In this document: positions 16,457 to 24,629 of the stretch, in pieces
How the letters are laid out: each line of letters starts with the position of its first letter
Position numbering within the stretch: the first letter of the stretch is position 1
Assembly (NCBI RefSeq): GCF_030731045.1
Contig: NZ_JAVALS010000007.1
Coordinates: 62,001 to 126,000, forward strand
Direction of reading: 5' to 3'
Length of the DNA stretch: 64,000 nt
DNA from: Arthrobacter horti
Lineage (GTDB): Bacteria > Actinomycetota > Actinomycetes > Actinomycetales > Micrococcaceae
Notes under the pieces: generated by a model
What the model was told of the DNA's origin: nothing
The model's input: only the letters and a program-made list of their open reading frames with translations
Database searches by the model: none
Program-made: the position numbers and the translations under genes

Positions 16457-17538
16457 CGGCAGGCCTCGTATTCCTCGGTAATCCTCTGTGCCATCTGTGC
16501 TCGGCTGATCCACCTGAACTGGCCCGCGGAACCGTCGGCCTCCGCGCGCAGCACGGCTCTAGCGATCGTCTCCGGATCCCACCCGAGGACCAGTGCCTCC
16601 GGGGGCAGAATCTCCCGGTTTCCGCCGGCATCGCTCGCCACGGCCGGGATCCCGGCCGCCGTTGCGTCGAGGAGCGTGTAGGAGCAGTTCTCCCACCCCG
16701 ACAGCTGAACCATCACATCAGCGTGCGCCATGGCGTCCCCCGAATCAAGGAACCCGGGAAAGGTGACGGATTCCCGGACCCGGAGCCGCTCCATTTGTCG
16801 CTCCAGCGCGTGGCGCTCCGGTCCTTCCCCGGCCACCGTGAGGGTCGCGCCCGGGCGCTCCGGAAGGAGCCGAGCGAACGCGTCCAGAAGGACATCGATG
16901 CGCTTCTCCGGCGCCAGCCGGGACAAGGAGAGGATCCGCGGTCCCTCCCCTGCCTGCGGGGGCGGGCGATCCCCGATCCGCGCCGCCACTTCCTCGGGAT
17001 CCACCCCGTTGGGGATCACCACGATCTCCCGACGCGGCTTCCACTTCCTCCGCATCACGGCGGCGGTGGCCTCTGCGACGGCGATGACCGAGTCGGCCCG
17101 CTTCAGCCGCCAGTGATGCATGACCGCCTTCACCCGGGACTTCCACACCGAGCCGTGGTAGACCGCGTCGTCGTCGGCGATCCCGTGCTCGGTGGTGACC
17201 ACGCGGACCGGCAGGCCGAGCGACGCCACAGCCGTCACCACGTCCGCGAAGGCCAGGTGCGAATGCACCACGGCGGGACGGAGGCGCTTCAGCTGGGACC
17301 GCAGGAAACGCACCGAGGCGAGTGCCCCGGCGTCGGGCCCGAACGGCCCGGTCAGCACCGCGACGTTCCGCTCGCGCAGACGCTCGGCCAGTGGACCGTC
17401 AGGGCAGAGGACCACCAGATGCCAGCCCGGCAGCCCGACGTCGGCCACATCCAGGACGTGACGTGCCACCCCGCCCAGCGCGGCCACGGGCACCACCCAC
17501 AGTGCGGTGGGCGTTACGGACTGCGGGCTCAGAACCAC
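16453..17538 (-). CDS. Glycosyltransferase family 4, 361 aa
   Basis: GT-B glycosyltransferase. The N-domain includes LGGVARHVLDVADV and VVHSHLAFADVV, the C-domain ILSLSRLAPEKRIDVLLDA and VMVQLSGWENCSYTLLDATAAGIPAVASD, with the donor-binding glutamate region slightly altered (ENCSYTLLDA). The GTG start at 17538 overlaps the stop of the NeuB-type gene by 10 bp and no strong ribosome binding site is visible, so expression probably depends on translational coupling. It is more G/C-rich than its downstream neighbours and resembles chromosomal background composition. Specificity unknown. Confidence 0.87.
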   Translation of the reverse strand: MVLSPQSVTPTALWVVPVAALGGVARHVLDVADVGLPGWHLVVLCPDGPLAERLRERNVAVLTGPFGPDAGALASVRFLRSQLKRLRPAVVHSHLAFADVVTAVASLGLPVRVVTTEHGIADDDAVYHGSVWKSRVKAVMHHWRLKRADSVIAVAEATAAVMRRKWKPRREIVVIPNGVDPEEVAARIGDRPPPQAGEGPRILSLSRLAPEKRIDVLLDAFARLLPERPGATLTVAGEGPERHALERQMERLRVRESVTFPGFLDSGDAMAHADVMVQLSGWENCSYTLLDATAAGIPAVASDAGGNREILPPEALVLGWDPETIARAVLRAEADGSAGQFRWISRAQMAQRITEEYEACR

Positions 17539-19772
17539 TGTTCCAGCCTGTCCAGGGCCGTCCAGAAACCCTCGCCGTTGTTCACGTGCCCCTGCCAGAT
17601 CTCCGGGATGAAGCTCACGCCCGGTGCCAGGCGGTCCAGCTGGCCGGCGAGCGCGGCCCAGTCCACCTCACCTTCGGCCACCTGAACACCTTCGCCATCC
17701 ACCCCGGTGGCGTCGACCAGGTGCAGGTGGATGGTGTGCGGCGCCAGGAGCTCCACGGCTTCGGAGAACGGCATGTTGAGGAAGTTCGCCGCCAGTTTGG
17801 AGTGGCTGACGTCCAGGCACAGCGCCGTCCCGGTGGACGCAGCGAAATCGGCCGTGTCACGAGGGTCCAGGAACAAATTGTGGAACTGCTGGCCACCCAT
17901 GAGCCACGGGTACGGCGGGAGGGTCTGTGCGGCGATCCGGACACCGGAGGTGTCCAGGCGTTTGAGTGCCTCGGCGATCCGCTGGTACTTGTCGGCCCGG
18001 GCCGGCGGGTCCAGGTGCCGGTCCTTGGTGAATCCGCCCATGGTCACCACCATGATGGGCTCATCCTCGCGGGTGAACCACCGTCCCAGGGAACGCGTGA
18101 TGTCCACGGTGCGCTGCACCTCGGAGATGGACCGTTCCCAGACGTCCTTCTCGAAGGAGGACAGATCCACCAGGAAGTCACCGGCGAACAGATCCGGGAG
18201 GTGCGTGGTGAAGCCCATGTCCAGCGGCTTGCTGAACACGGACTCAGTGTCGATGTCCAGGTCCTTGTAGGAGAAGTGGAACTCGAGGAAGTCGGGCGTG
18301 CAGTCGGCGATCAGCTTCGCGTGGTCGTGGTAGCGGACGGGCAGGCCCCACGGCCGGCGGAAGGTGAAGTCCCGGCCGGAGGGCACGACGTCGGCCAGGT
18401 CGCCATGGAAGAAGAAGTCGCCTTCCTCCATGTCCCGCCGGATGGTCCGGCCCAGCAGCTGCGGCAGGACGTTCGGCTGGAGGCCGCGGCCGGGACTCTT
18501 GACGGCGACGTCCTCCGCCGTCAAGAGCGTGCCGGCGGCCAGCGGCCGCGATGCGACGAGGGACTTGGCCAGGGTGACCCGGTTCATCATCTCGCCGGTG
18601 GACACCTGCCGCGGGGCGCTGCTGCCCATGGCGGACTCGACGTCGCGGATCTGCCGCATCATCTCGGCAAACTCGTCCGGGAGGAGCGAGACCTTGTGGT
18701 CGTTGCCTTCCATGTCCCGGTCCACGGTGAAATGCTTCTCGATGATGCGGGCACCGCGGGCGACCGCGGCGACAGGCACGTGGAAGCCGCGCTCGTGCCC
18801 GGAGTACCCGACGATGGTCTCCGTGATCTTCCCGAGCCGGTCCATGTACGCCAGGTTCACGTCCTTGAACGGCGCCGGATAGGTCGACTGGCAGTGCAGC
18901 ATGGCGAAGTTGGTCCCGAGGTTCCTCAGAAGATGCGTGGTCTCGCGGATCTCGTCTTCCCGGGACATGCCGGTGCTGAGGATGAGCGGGATCCCGCGGG
19001 AGCCGGCGTCCCGCAGGAGTTCGTGGTTGGTCAGGTCCGCGGAGGCGATCTTGAGCCCGTGGACCCCATAGTCCACCAGGGCCTGCACGCTGGGGGAATC
19101 CCACGGGGTGCACATGACCTCGATGCCACGAGAGCGTGCGTGGTCGAAGGCCTCGAACAGCTTCTCCGCCGGGAGGGAGAACCTGGACAGGAGATCAAGG
19201 GTGTACTGGGCCCCGAGGTCTTCTCCTGCGGTGGCGGCGCCCGACTGCCGGTACAGGGCGTCCATGTCACGGAGCTGGAACTTCACGGCGTCCGCGCCGG
19301 CCTCTGCGGCCAGGTCCACGAGTTCCTTCGCCAGTTCCACGGAGCCGTTGTGGTTGTTGCCGATCTCGGCGATGACGAAGGCCGGCTGGCCTTCACCGAT
19401 CCGGTGTTTGCCGATGCTCATGACATCGCTCCGGTCGATGGCGATGGCCACCAGGTGGCCGCGTGCATCCACGAGTGGAAGGTGTGTCACCGCACCGGAG
19501 AACAGCGGTTTCCAGTCCTGCGGGGTCCCGGTGATCCGGCCGCTGCGGACCTGCCGGTTGGAGGCCTGCACTGCGGACGCTTCGAGGTCGATGTCCGGAT
19601 TGTCGACGATCCAGCGCCGGAAGTCCCCGTCGGAAAAGGAGCCTTCCAGCACGCCGTGGGCGTTGACGCAGAAGACGATCCGTTCCTTGTTCGCCGTGAT
19701 CTTGTGGAGTGCGTTGAGGACCGAGTCCTCCGAATGCACGATGTACGGCGTGATGCTCCGCTCGATGATCAT
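17529..19772 (-). CDS. CBS-NeuB-SAF-isomerase fusion, nonulosonate synthase, 747 aa
   Basis: Multi-domain enzyme. Residues about 7-115 form a pair of CBS domains. From about 125 a NeuB TIM barrel starts with FVIAEIGNNHNG (136-143), followed by DAVKFQ and HFTVDRDMEGNDHKVS, the phosphoenolpyruvate-condensing core of N-acetylneuraminate/legionaminate/pseudaminate synthases. A SAF (antifreeze-like) domain covers about 405-475 (SRPLAAGTLLTAEDVAVKS). The last 250 residues resemble a sugar-phosphate isomerase/epimerase TIM barrel (HLVDATGVDGEG, EIWQGH). NeuB condenses a 6-carbon amino sugar with PEP to make a nonulosonic acid. A NeuA-type gene lies 1.2 kb upstream. No NeuC/PseB-type gene is in the window, so the exact sugar is open. 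ATG at 19772 follows GGGGGAGCAGTAAACC. Confidence 0.88.
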   Translation of the reverse strand: MIIERSITPYIVHSEDSVLNALHKITANKERIVFCVNAHGVLEGSFSDGDFRRWIVDNPDIDLEASAVQASNRQVRSGRITGTPQDWKPLFSGAVTHLPLVDARGHLVAIAIDRSDVMSIGKHRIGEGQPAFVIAEIGNNHNGSVELAKELVDLAAEAGADAVKFQLRDMDALYRQSGAATAGEDLGAQYTLDLLSRFSLPAEKLFEAFDHARSRGIEVMCTPWDSPSVQALVDYGVHGLKIASADLTNHELLRDAGSRGIPLILSTGMSREDEIRETTHLLRNLGTNFAMLHCQSTYPAPFKDVNLAYMDRLGKITETIVGYSGHERGFHVPVAAVARGARIIEKHFTVDRDMEGNDHKVSLLPDEFAEMMRQIRDVESAMGSSAPRQVSTGEMMNRVTLAKSLVASRPLAAGTLLTAEDVAVKSPGRGLQPNVLPQLLGRTIRRDMEEGDFFFHGDLADVVPSGRDFTFRRPWGLPVRYHDHAKLIADCTPDFLEFHFSYKDLDIDTESVFSKPLDMGFTTHLPDLFAGDFLVDLSSFEKDVWERSISEVQRTVDITRSLGRWFTREDEPIMVVTMGGFTKDRHLDPPARADKYQRIAEALKRLDTSGVRIAAQTLPPYPWLMGGQQFHNLFLDPRDTADFAASTGTALCLDVSHSKLAANFLNMPFSEAVELLAPHTIHLHLVDATGVDGEGVQVAEGEVDWAALAGQLDRLAPGVSFIPEIWQGHVNNGEGFWTALDRLEQWF

Positions 19773-19863
19773 GGTTTACTGCTCCCCCAAGTCCCAGGTA
19801 ATTTCGGGTGCTCGATTGCCACTACGTCCCGGACACGCAAGCCTGTTCAGGATATCGCCAGGG

Positions 19864-20946
19864 TCACGGGCGGGTATGAACGGAGTGCTTCCCGGAAGGT
19901 GCCAGTTTGCGCTTCAGCACGGATTTCAACGCACCGGAAAGCCGGACTTCACCCACCCTGTTCAAGATGACTGCTGCCGCAACCACCACAATGAGCGCCA
20001 CAGACTCAGCCGGAACCCTCCCGATGCCCTGAACAAACAAGTGTATGAGGGCATAGCCCACCACAACGTGAATCACATAGAGCGAATAGCTTATTTTTCC
20101 GAAGAACTGAATGGGATGCCACCTGAGAAGTGGCACACTCCGGAACGCGACCACCACTGAAAATGCGATGCACACGGCAAGCACCCCAAGCCCGTATCTC
20201 CAGCCCCAGACCGCCGCTCCCGTAGCAACCGCGAGCACTTGCGCTGCCGGGACGAGCCAGAACCGCCCCCTTCCCTGACGGAATCGATAGGCAAGGATCC
20301 CCACGCAAAAAAGAGGGCCGTATTCTGCGAGCGTCCCGTTGAGGATGAGCTTGTCCAGTCTGGGAAGTCCGTTGCCGACCCCAATGCCGTGCCTGAGAAC
20401 TATCCATCCAGTCACCAACGTGGCAACAACCAGCCATATGCTCAGGACGAGCGTCACGGCCTTGTCCCGCAGCCGGCTCTTCATGAACACAAGCAGCAGG
20501 AAGACCAAGACATAGAACTGCATCTCGACGGCAAGTGTCCAAAACGCATCGTTGACGTCCTTGACCAGAAACCACCGCTGGACCATTGAGAGATTGACCA
20601 GGATCGTTACCGGGTCGAGTGGTACTCCCGGAATCTTGACGAACCAGGCCACCACTACACTCACCGCGAGCGCGATCCAATAGGTGGGGTAGAGCCGCGA
20701 TACTCGAGACACTGCGAAGTCGGCGGCTCGACTGACATTGTCGGCAGTCATGAGGATGACATACCCGCTGATCATGAAGAACAGTTCAACCCCAAAATTT
20801 CCCCACGTGAATTGAAGGTTTGAAGACGGATCGCCCGGGTAGACCGTGTCGTACGTATACGTGAAGTGTCCCACCACCACCGCCAGAGCGGCGATTCCAC
20901 GCAGACCGTCAAGTTCCAGATAGCGCCCCCGGCCGCGCGTATTCAC
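19864..20946 (-). CDS. Acyltransferase-3 (OafA/YrhL-like), 360 aa
   Basis: Membrane O-acyltransferase with ten or so hydrophobic segments. The signature ELDGLRGIAALAVVVGHF near the N-terminus contains the conserved R and H, and VELFFMISGYVILM follows. It overlaps the cytidylyltransferase gene by 4 bp at 20943 and precedes the NeuB-type gene by 91 bp. This location beside the nonulosonate genes makes O-acetylation of that sugar or of the finished polymer plausible. Its codons are visibly more A/T-rich than those of the gene downstream. It is a distant paralogue of the acyltransferase at 10.1 kb. Confidence 0.87.
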   Translation of the reverse strand: MNTRGRGRYLELDGLRGIAALAVVVGHFTYTYDTVYPGDPSSNLQFTWGNFGVELFFMISGYVILMTADNVSRAADFAVSRVSRLYPTYWIALAVSVVVAWFVKIPGVPLDPVTILVNLSMVQRWFLVKDVNDAFWTLAVEMQFYVLVFLLLVFMKSRLRDKAVTLVLSIWLVVATLVTGWIVLRHGIGVGNGLPRLDKLILNGTLAEYGPLFCVGILAYRFRQGRGRFWLVPAAQVLAVATGAAVWGWRYGLGVLAVCIAFSVVVAFRSVPLLRWHPIQFFGKISYSLYVIHVVVGYALIHLFVQGIGRVPAESVALIVVVAAAVILNRVGEVRLSGALKSVLKRKLAPSGKHSVHTRP

Positions 20947-21668
20947 TTCATGACCTGACCGGATGATGGGCTGATGGAATGGAGCATCGCCGCCGCGTTC
21001 AACCAGTCGACTTCCGTATCCACGTCCGTGCCTTCAACCTCATCCATGATGAACAGCCCAATCCGTCCACCGAGACGATTCGCCTTGGCCAGGTACACTT
21101 CGGTCTTCGTCAAATAAAGTGACCCGGTCTCCCGATAGAAAAAGTCCTTCCCGTCAAGATCCTGCCGTCTGGGACGGGCGTCGACGGGATACTCGGGCAC
21201 AGGATTCATGGATCCTGGATCGGCGCTCGCCGCTATTCTCCACAGAAACGGAGTCTGGGGCACAACGCCGACCATGGAATCCACCAATGACGCTTCGAAC
21301 TCTTTGATCGCCCGATCCACCGTCCCAGGAAGTCTCAACGGCGAGGTCGCCTGGAGCAGCATGACGGCATCAGGACGCCGCCCTTGTCCTGTTCGGAAAT
21401 CAATCGCATGAAGAATGACCGGCTCCGTTGCAGTCGTGTCTTCGGCAAGCATCGACGGACGGAGGAATGGAACGGCCGCACCACAATCCCGGGCAACCTC
21501 GGCGATTTCCGGATCGTCTGTGGACACGAGGACGTCCATCGCCGGTCTCGCGGCGAGTGCCTGTTCAATCGTCCACGCAACCAGCGGCTTTCCAGCGATT
21601 TCTCGGACATTCTTCCGGTGGATCCCCTTGGATCCACCCCGCACCGGGATGACGCAGAGAATATTCAT
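20943..21668 (-). CDS. neuA: CMP-nonulosonate cytidylyltransferase (NeuA-type), 241 aa
   Basis: Activates a nonulosonic acid with CTP to the CMP-sugar used by transferases. The N-terminal VIPVRGGSKGIHRKNVREI is the diagnostic CTP-binding motif, followed by KPLVAWTIEQAL, VSTDDPEIAEVA and LLQATSPLR. The length (241 aa) fits single-domain NeuA/PseF/LegF enzymes. The gene is coupled by 4-bp overlaps on both sides and sits one gene from the NeuB-type synthase. Whether the product is CMP-Neu5Ac, CMP-legionaminate or CMP-pseudaminate cannot be decided here; the symbol denotes the family. Confidence 0.88.
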   Translation of the reverse strand: MNILCVIPVRGGSKGIHRKNVREIAGKPLVAWTIEQALAARPAMDVLVSTDDPEIAEVARDCGAAVPFLRPSMLAEDTTATEPVILHAIDFRTGQGRRPDAVMLLQATSPLRLPGTVDRAIKEFEASLVDSMVGVVPQTPFLWRIAASADPGSMNPVPEYPVDARPRRQDLDGKDFFYRETGSLYLTKTEVYLAKANRLGGRIGLFIMDEVEGTDVDTEVDWLNAAAMLHSISPSSGQVMK

Positions 21669-22714
21669 CGACGGCTCCTGAGAAGATGATCAGCAATGGC
21701 TTGGGCAGGCTCCCGGCTCGGCGTCTGCGGAGCCAGCGTGGGGGTATCCCCCCAGCGGTGGATGCCGTAGCGGTCCCAGAACGCTTCGAGCCAGGCGGGC
21801 GGGCGGGCGTAGTGCGACCAGGCGGGGAGACCGCGGACGGCCGCCTCGAGTATTCCAGTGGAGAAGATTGACACCACGGGACGGTCGAGGTCCTTCAACG
21901 GGATGGAGCCGTCATCGATGGTGATGCCTCTCCGCCGCCACCGCTCGTGCTGGAGACGGGACAGGATGTCGTTCTCGGAAGGGTGAGGACGATAGCTGGC
22001 GCCGGTGTCACGCAAGAATTCCGATGCCGACGCGGCTTTGCGGCTTCTTCCCATCTCAGCGCCATGGAGTTGTCCGAGATAGACAGGCGGCGCCTCCGCA
22101 TCGGTGTCCCTGGCGGTGCTGGTCTGAAGCGCGTTCCAGAGCAACTGAGAGCCGACGACATACCCACGTAGATCGTTCCGTCCGGCCCGGAGGAATTCCA
22201 GATCGGCGTCTCCGAAAGCCAGCACGGTGGCACCGTGTGGCAGCGGAGGGGCATACGGCGTCAGCAAGCCGTGCTGGACCACGACGACGTCGGCCCGGAG
22301 ATCGCCCGCCCAGCGCACCGCGAGCGAACCGGCAGGCAGATAGTGCCCTACCACCAGAACAACGTGAAGAGAGCGAAGGGCTGAAGGAAGCTCACGGTCC
22401 GCGGGCTGCCAGGTCCAGGGCCCACCAGGCAGGGGAATACGCTGCGGAGCCAGCACCGCCAGCGGTTCGTCCGATGGCAGCCGCTCGGCCGGATCCAGGA
22501 GCGCGGCCTGTTGGGCCGGTGTGGACGCCTCCACCGCGATCAGCGTGCCCGGTTCCCGGCCGCGCACCGCCAGCATGAGGACCGGTTCGGGCCTGTCTTG
22601 ACGGCGGAGAACACGGTCCTTCACGTAGCGGAGTGAATTCTGCCGGCGGTGCCAGGCGGACCAGTCCGCCAGATCTGATGGGAACATGAGCCCGTTCGCT
22701 GGAAGGTCCTTCAT
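21665..22714 (-). CDS. Putative GT-B transferase beside neuA, 349 aa
   Basis: I do not recognise a named family with certainty. The protein has features of inverting GT-B sialyl/polysialyl-type transferases: a QHG turn in VVVVQHGLLTPY, an HP motif in YRPHPSENDIL and a Ser-Thr motif in SIFSTGILEAAVRGLP, the order seen in CMP-sugar and capsule transferases. ATG at 22714 overlaps the previous stop (ATGA). It immediately follows the CgeB-like gene and precedes the cytidylyltransferase, so it is the best candidate in the window for transferring the nonulosonic acid. A general capsule glycosyltransferase is the alternative. Confidence 0.6.
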   Translation of the reverse strand: MKDLPANGLMFPSDLADWSAWHRRQNSLRYVKDRVLRRQDRPEPVLMLAVRGREPGTLIAVEASTPAQQAALLDPAERLPSDEPLAVLAPQRIPLPGGPWTWQPADRELPSALRSLHVVLVVGHYLPAGSLAVRWAGDLRADVVVVQHGLLTPYAPPLPHGATVLAFGDADLEFLRAGRNDLRGYVVGSQLLWNALQTSTARDTDAEAPPVYLGQLHGAEMGRSRKAASASEFLRDTGASYRPHPSENDILSRLQHERWRRRGITIDDGSIPLKDLDRPVVSIFSTGILEAAVRGLPAWSHYARPPAWLEAFWDRYGIHRWGDTPTLAPQTPSREPAQAIADHLLRSRR

Positions 22715-23718
22715 GCGGACCACATTCCGTCCAGGATGCACATCCGGTGGGCGAAGGTGTGCTCGGCGAGCGATCTCCGGCGTCCCGCCTCACGAATCCC
22801 CTGACCCCAGCCGGGCTCACGGACCACCTTCGCAGCCAGTTCAACGAGTTCATCCTGGGAGCGGAACACCAGCACTTCCTTGCCCGGTTCGTAGAACTCC
22901 GCAACATCCTCGCGGTCGATGAGCTGAAGGCCGCCCATCCCGGGCACTTCGAAAGTCCGCATCGCGAGGCCTTCCTGCAATCCGTGAATGTTGATCGCCG
23001 CGGCCGCCTCCGCCTGCACCCGGTAGGCTTCCGACAGAGGGATATCCCGCTCAGAGGGAAGTTGGGGGCGCGACAACTCCCAGGTGCGCAGCCGGTCCAC
23101 CCAGTGGTGCGACCATTGCCGCCCGTATACCCGCAGAGGAACTCCCGCCTCCATCAGCGCCTCCATCAGCGCCACCCGGTTGGGGTACCGGGATCCGACA
23201 AAGACCACCTCACCGCTGCGGCGATCCGTCGGCTGGGCCAGGTCGGGATCGAAGCCGTTGGGCAGCCATGTGGCGTTCACGCCGTGTTCCGCAAGGACTT
23301 GGACCTCTGACTTGGCGTAGCTTGCGACAGGGCCGATCTCCCGAAGGAACTCGAACGAGTAGTCATGCCGTTTGAGGTCGTCATAGAGCCATAGCACTCG
23401 CGGAATGTTCCGTGAATTCACGGCATCCCAGAATCGGGAGTCCAGAGAGTCGCCTTTGATCACCACGACTCGGTCAGGATTGGTCTTTCTCAACACGGAG
23501 AGGACTCGGTCAGTGGCCCAGCGCCGGGCCTCCTCACCGCTGCCGGCGCCAAGCCTCGCCGGCAGCTCAAAGCGGATCTTGTTACGCAGCTTGTCAGGGA
23601 AAGATCCCAGAAAGTCGTAGGCGTACGCGATCACCTCATGACCTTGCTGTTCAAGGGCCGCGGCGATCGAACGGTAGTATCCGTGGAACGCCGGACTGAT
23701 GAGAAGGACCCTGCTCAT
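22711..23718 (-). CDS. CgeB-like glycosyltransferase (Glyco_trans_1_2), 335 aa
   Basis: GT-B glycosyltransferase of the CgeB/Glyco_trans_1_2 type. Typical features are the N-terminal SRVLLISPAFHGYYRSIAAA, a middle region VLWLYDDLKRHDYS, and the C-terminal INIHGLQEGLAMRTFEVPG followed by GLQLIDREDVAEFYEPGKEV, a hallmark of this group. ATG at 23718 overlaps the upstream GT2 stop by 4 bp; 59 in-frame codons before it lie inside that gene and are ignored. CgeB relatives act in spore-surface and capsule glycan synthesis. The linkage formed here is unknown. Confidence 0.82.
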   Translation of the reverse strand: MSRVLLISPAFHGYYRSIAAALEQQGHEVIAYAYDFLGSFPDKLRNKIRFELPARLGAGSGEEARRWATDRVLSVLRKTNPDRVVVIKGDSLDSRFWDAVNSRNIPRVLWLYDDLKRHDYSFEFLREIGPVASYAKSEVQVLAEHGVNATWLPNGFDPDLAQPTDRRSGEVVFVGSRYPNRVALMEALMEAGVPLRVYGRQWSHHWVDRLRTWELSRPQLPSERDIPLSEAYRVQAEAAAAINIHGLQEGLAMRTFEVPGMGGLQLIDREDVAEFYEPGKEVLVFRSQDELVELAAKVVREPGWGQGIREAGRRRSLAEHTFAHRMCILDGMWSA

Positions 23719-24629
23719 CGGTTTGCCCTGCCCTGCATCGCGGCCTCCACGCCGTGGGAGAGCAGCGCACGCTCCAAGTTCAGCGTGCCAATCGCGTCCA
23801 CCTTGTGCCTGGCTGCCTGACGAATCATGTTGACCAGGAAGTTGATATGGCTGGCCACGGTGAGTGCCACCCTCAAAGGCCTGGCACCTCCCCATTTTCC
23901 GGCATAGACGAACCGCGCATCAACCAACCACTGCCGGCGTCGGCCGGACTCGGATGATCCTCCGCCTTCGTGCACGGCGATCGCATCACAAATCACGACG
24001 GCATGAACCCCTCGAGCCGCAAGCCGACGCTGCAGATCCACCTCTTCGCAATTCATGAAGAATCGCTCATCGAAACCTCCCACGGCTCGCACAGCCTCCA
24101 TCGGCAGGACCATGGCAGCGCCCATGACCCAATCGACTGGGACATCGCCCGTGGAGACACGCGTGTCATGGCCGACCGCCTCATGAAGCAACCGGAGATG
24201 CCGAAAACGTGCCAAAGGAGTCAGCCATTCAACGAACTGGTGCACCACCCGAGGGAAATGGCGGCCGACCCACTGAGGGCAGCCATCGTGCCCGAGAATC
24301 TGAGGGCTGAGAACGGCTTCCGGCCAGCGTTCGACGGCGCGCTGAAGGGCTCCGATGAAACCCTCGCCGAAGGTGAGATCACTGTTGAGCACCACGGCGT
24401 GGGTGGTGCTCACACCGGCAAGCCCAGAGTTGACAGACGAACCGAACCCCCCATTTGAGTCCCTGCGCACCAGGATCTCACTATCCCCGGTCTCGTAGGG
24501 CTCGGGATAAGCGTCGTCGACCACCACGATGGGGCCATGGAATTGCTGCCGCAGCGAACGGACCAGACTCCGAGTCTGCTCAGCGGGGCCGTAGTGCGGA
24601 ATCACAATTGTCACGTCGTATGCATTCAC
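23715..24629 (-). CDS. Glycosyltransferase family 2, rhamnosyltransferase-like, 304 aa
   Basis: GT-A enzyme with TIVIPHYGPAEQTRSLVRSL, VVVDDAYPEP, NGGFGSSVNSGLA (the donor-site G-rich loop of rhamnosyltransferase-type GT2), VVLNSDLTFGEGFI (metal-binding region) and FMNCEEVDLQRRL (the ExDL-like acceptor motif). Similarity of these segments to rhamnosyltransferases, together with the dTDP-rhamnose genes at 42-45 kb, suggests a rhamnosyl donor, but this is inference. It is coupled by 4-bp overlaps to the ABC exporter upstream and the CgeB-like gene downstream. Confidence 0.85.
   Translation of the reverse strand: MNAYDVTIVIPHYGPAEQTRSLVRSLRQQFHGPIVVVDDAYPEPYETGDSEILVRRDSNGGFGSSVNSGLAGVSTTHAVVLNSDLTFGEGFIGALQRAVERWPEAVLSPQILGHDGCPQWVGRHFPRVVHQFVEWLTPLARFRHLRLLHEAVGHDTRVSTGDVPVDWVMGAAMVLPMEAVRAVGGFDERFFMNCEEVDLQRRLAARGVHAVVICDAIAVHEGGGSSESGRRRQWLVDARFVYAGKWGGARPLRVALTVASHINFLVNMIRQAARHKVDAIGTLNLERALLSHGVEAAMQGRANR

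Noticed and set aside
17322..19970. 882-codon open frame on the plus strand opposite the NeuB fusion
   Set aside because: Shadow of the real gene caused by high G/C; no coding-like composition or motif.
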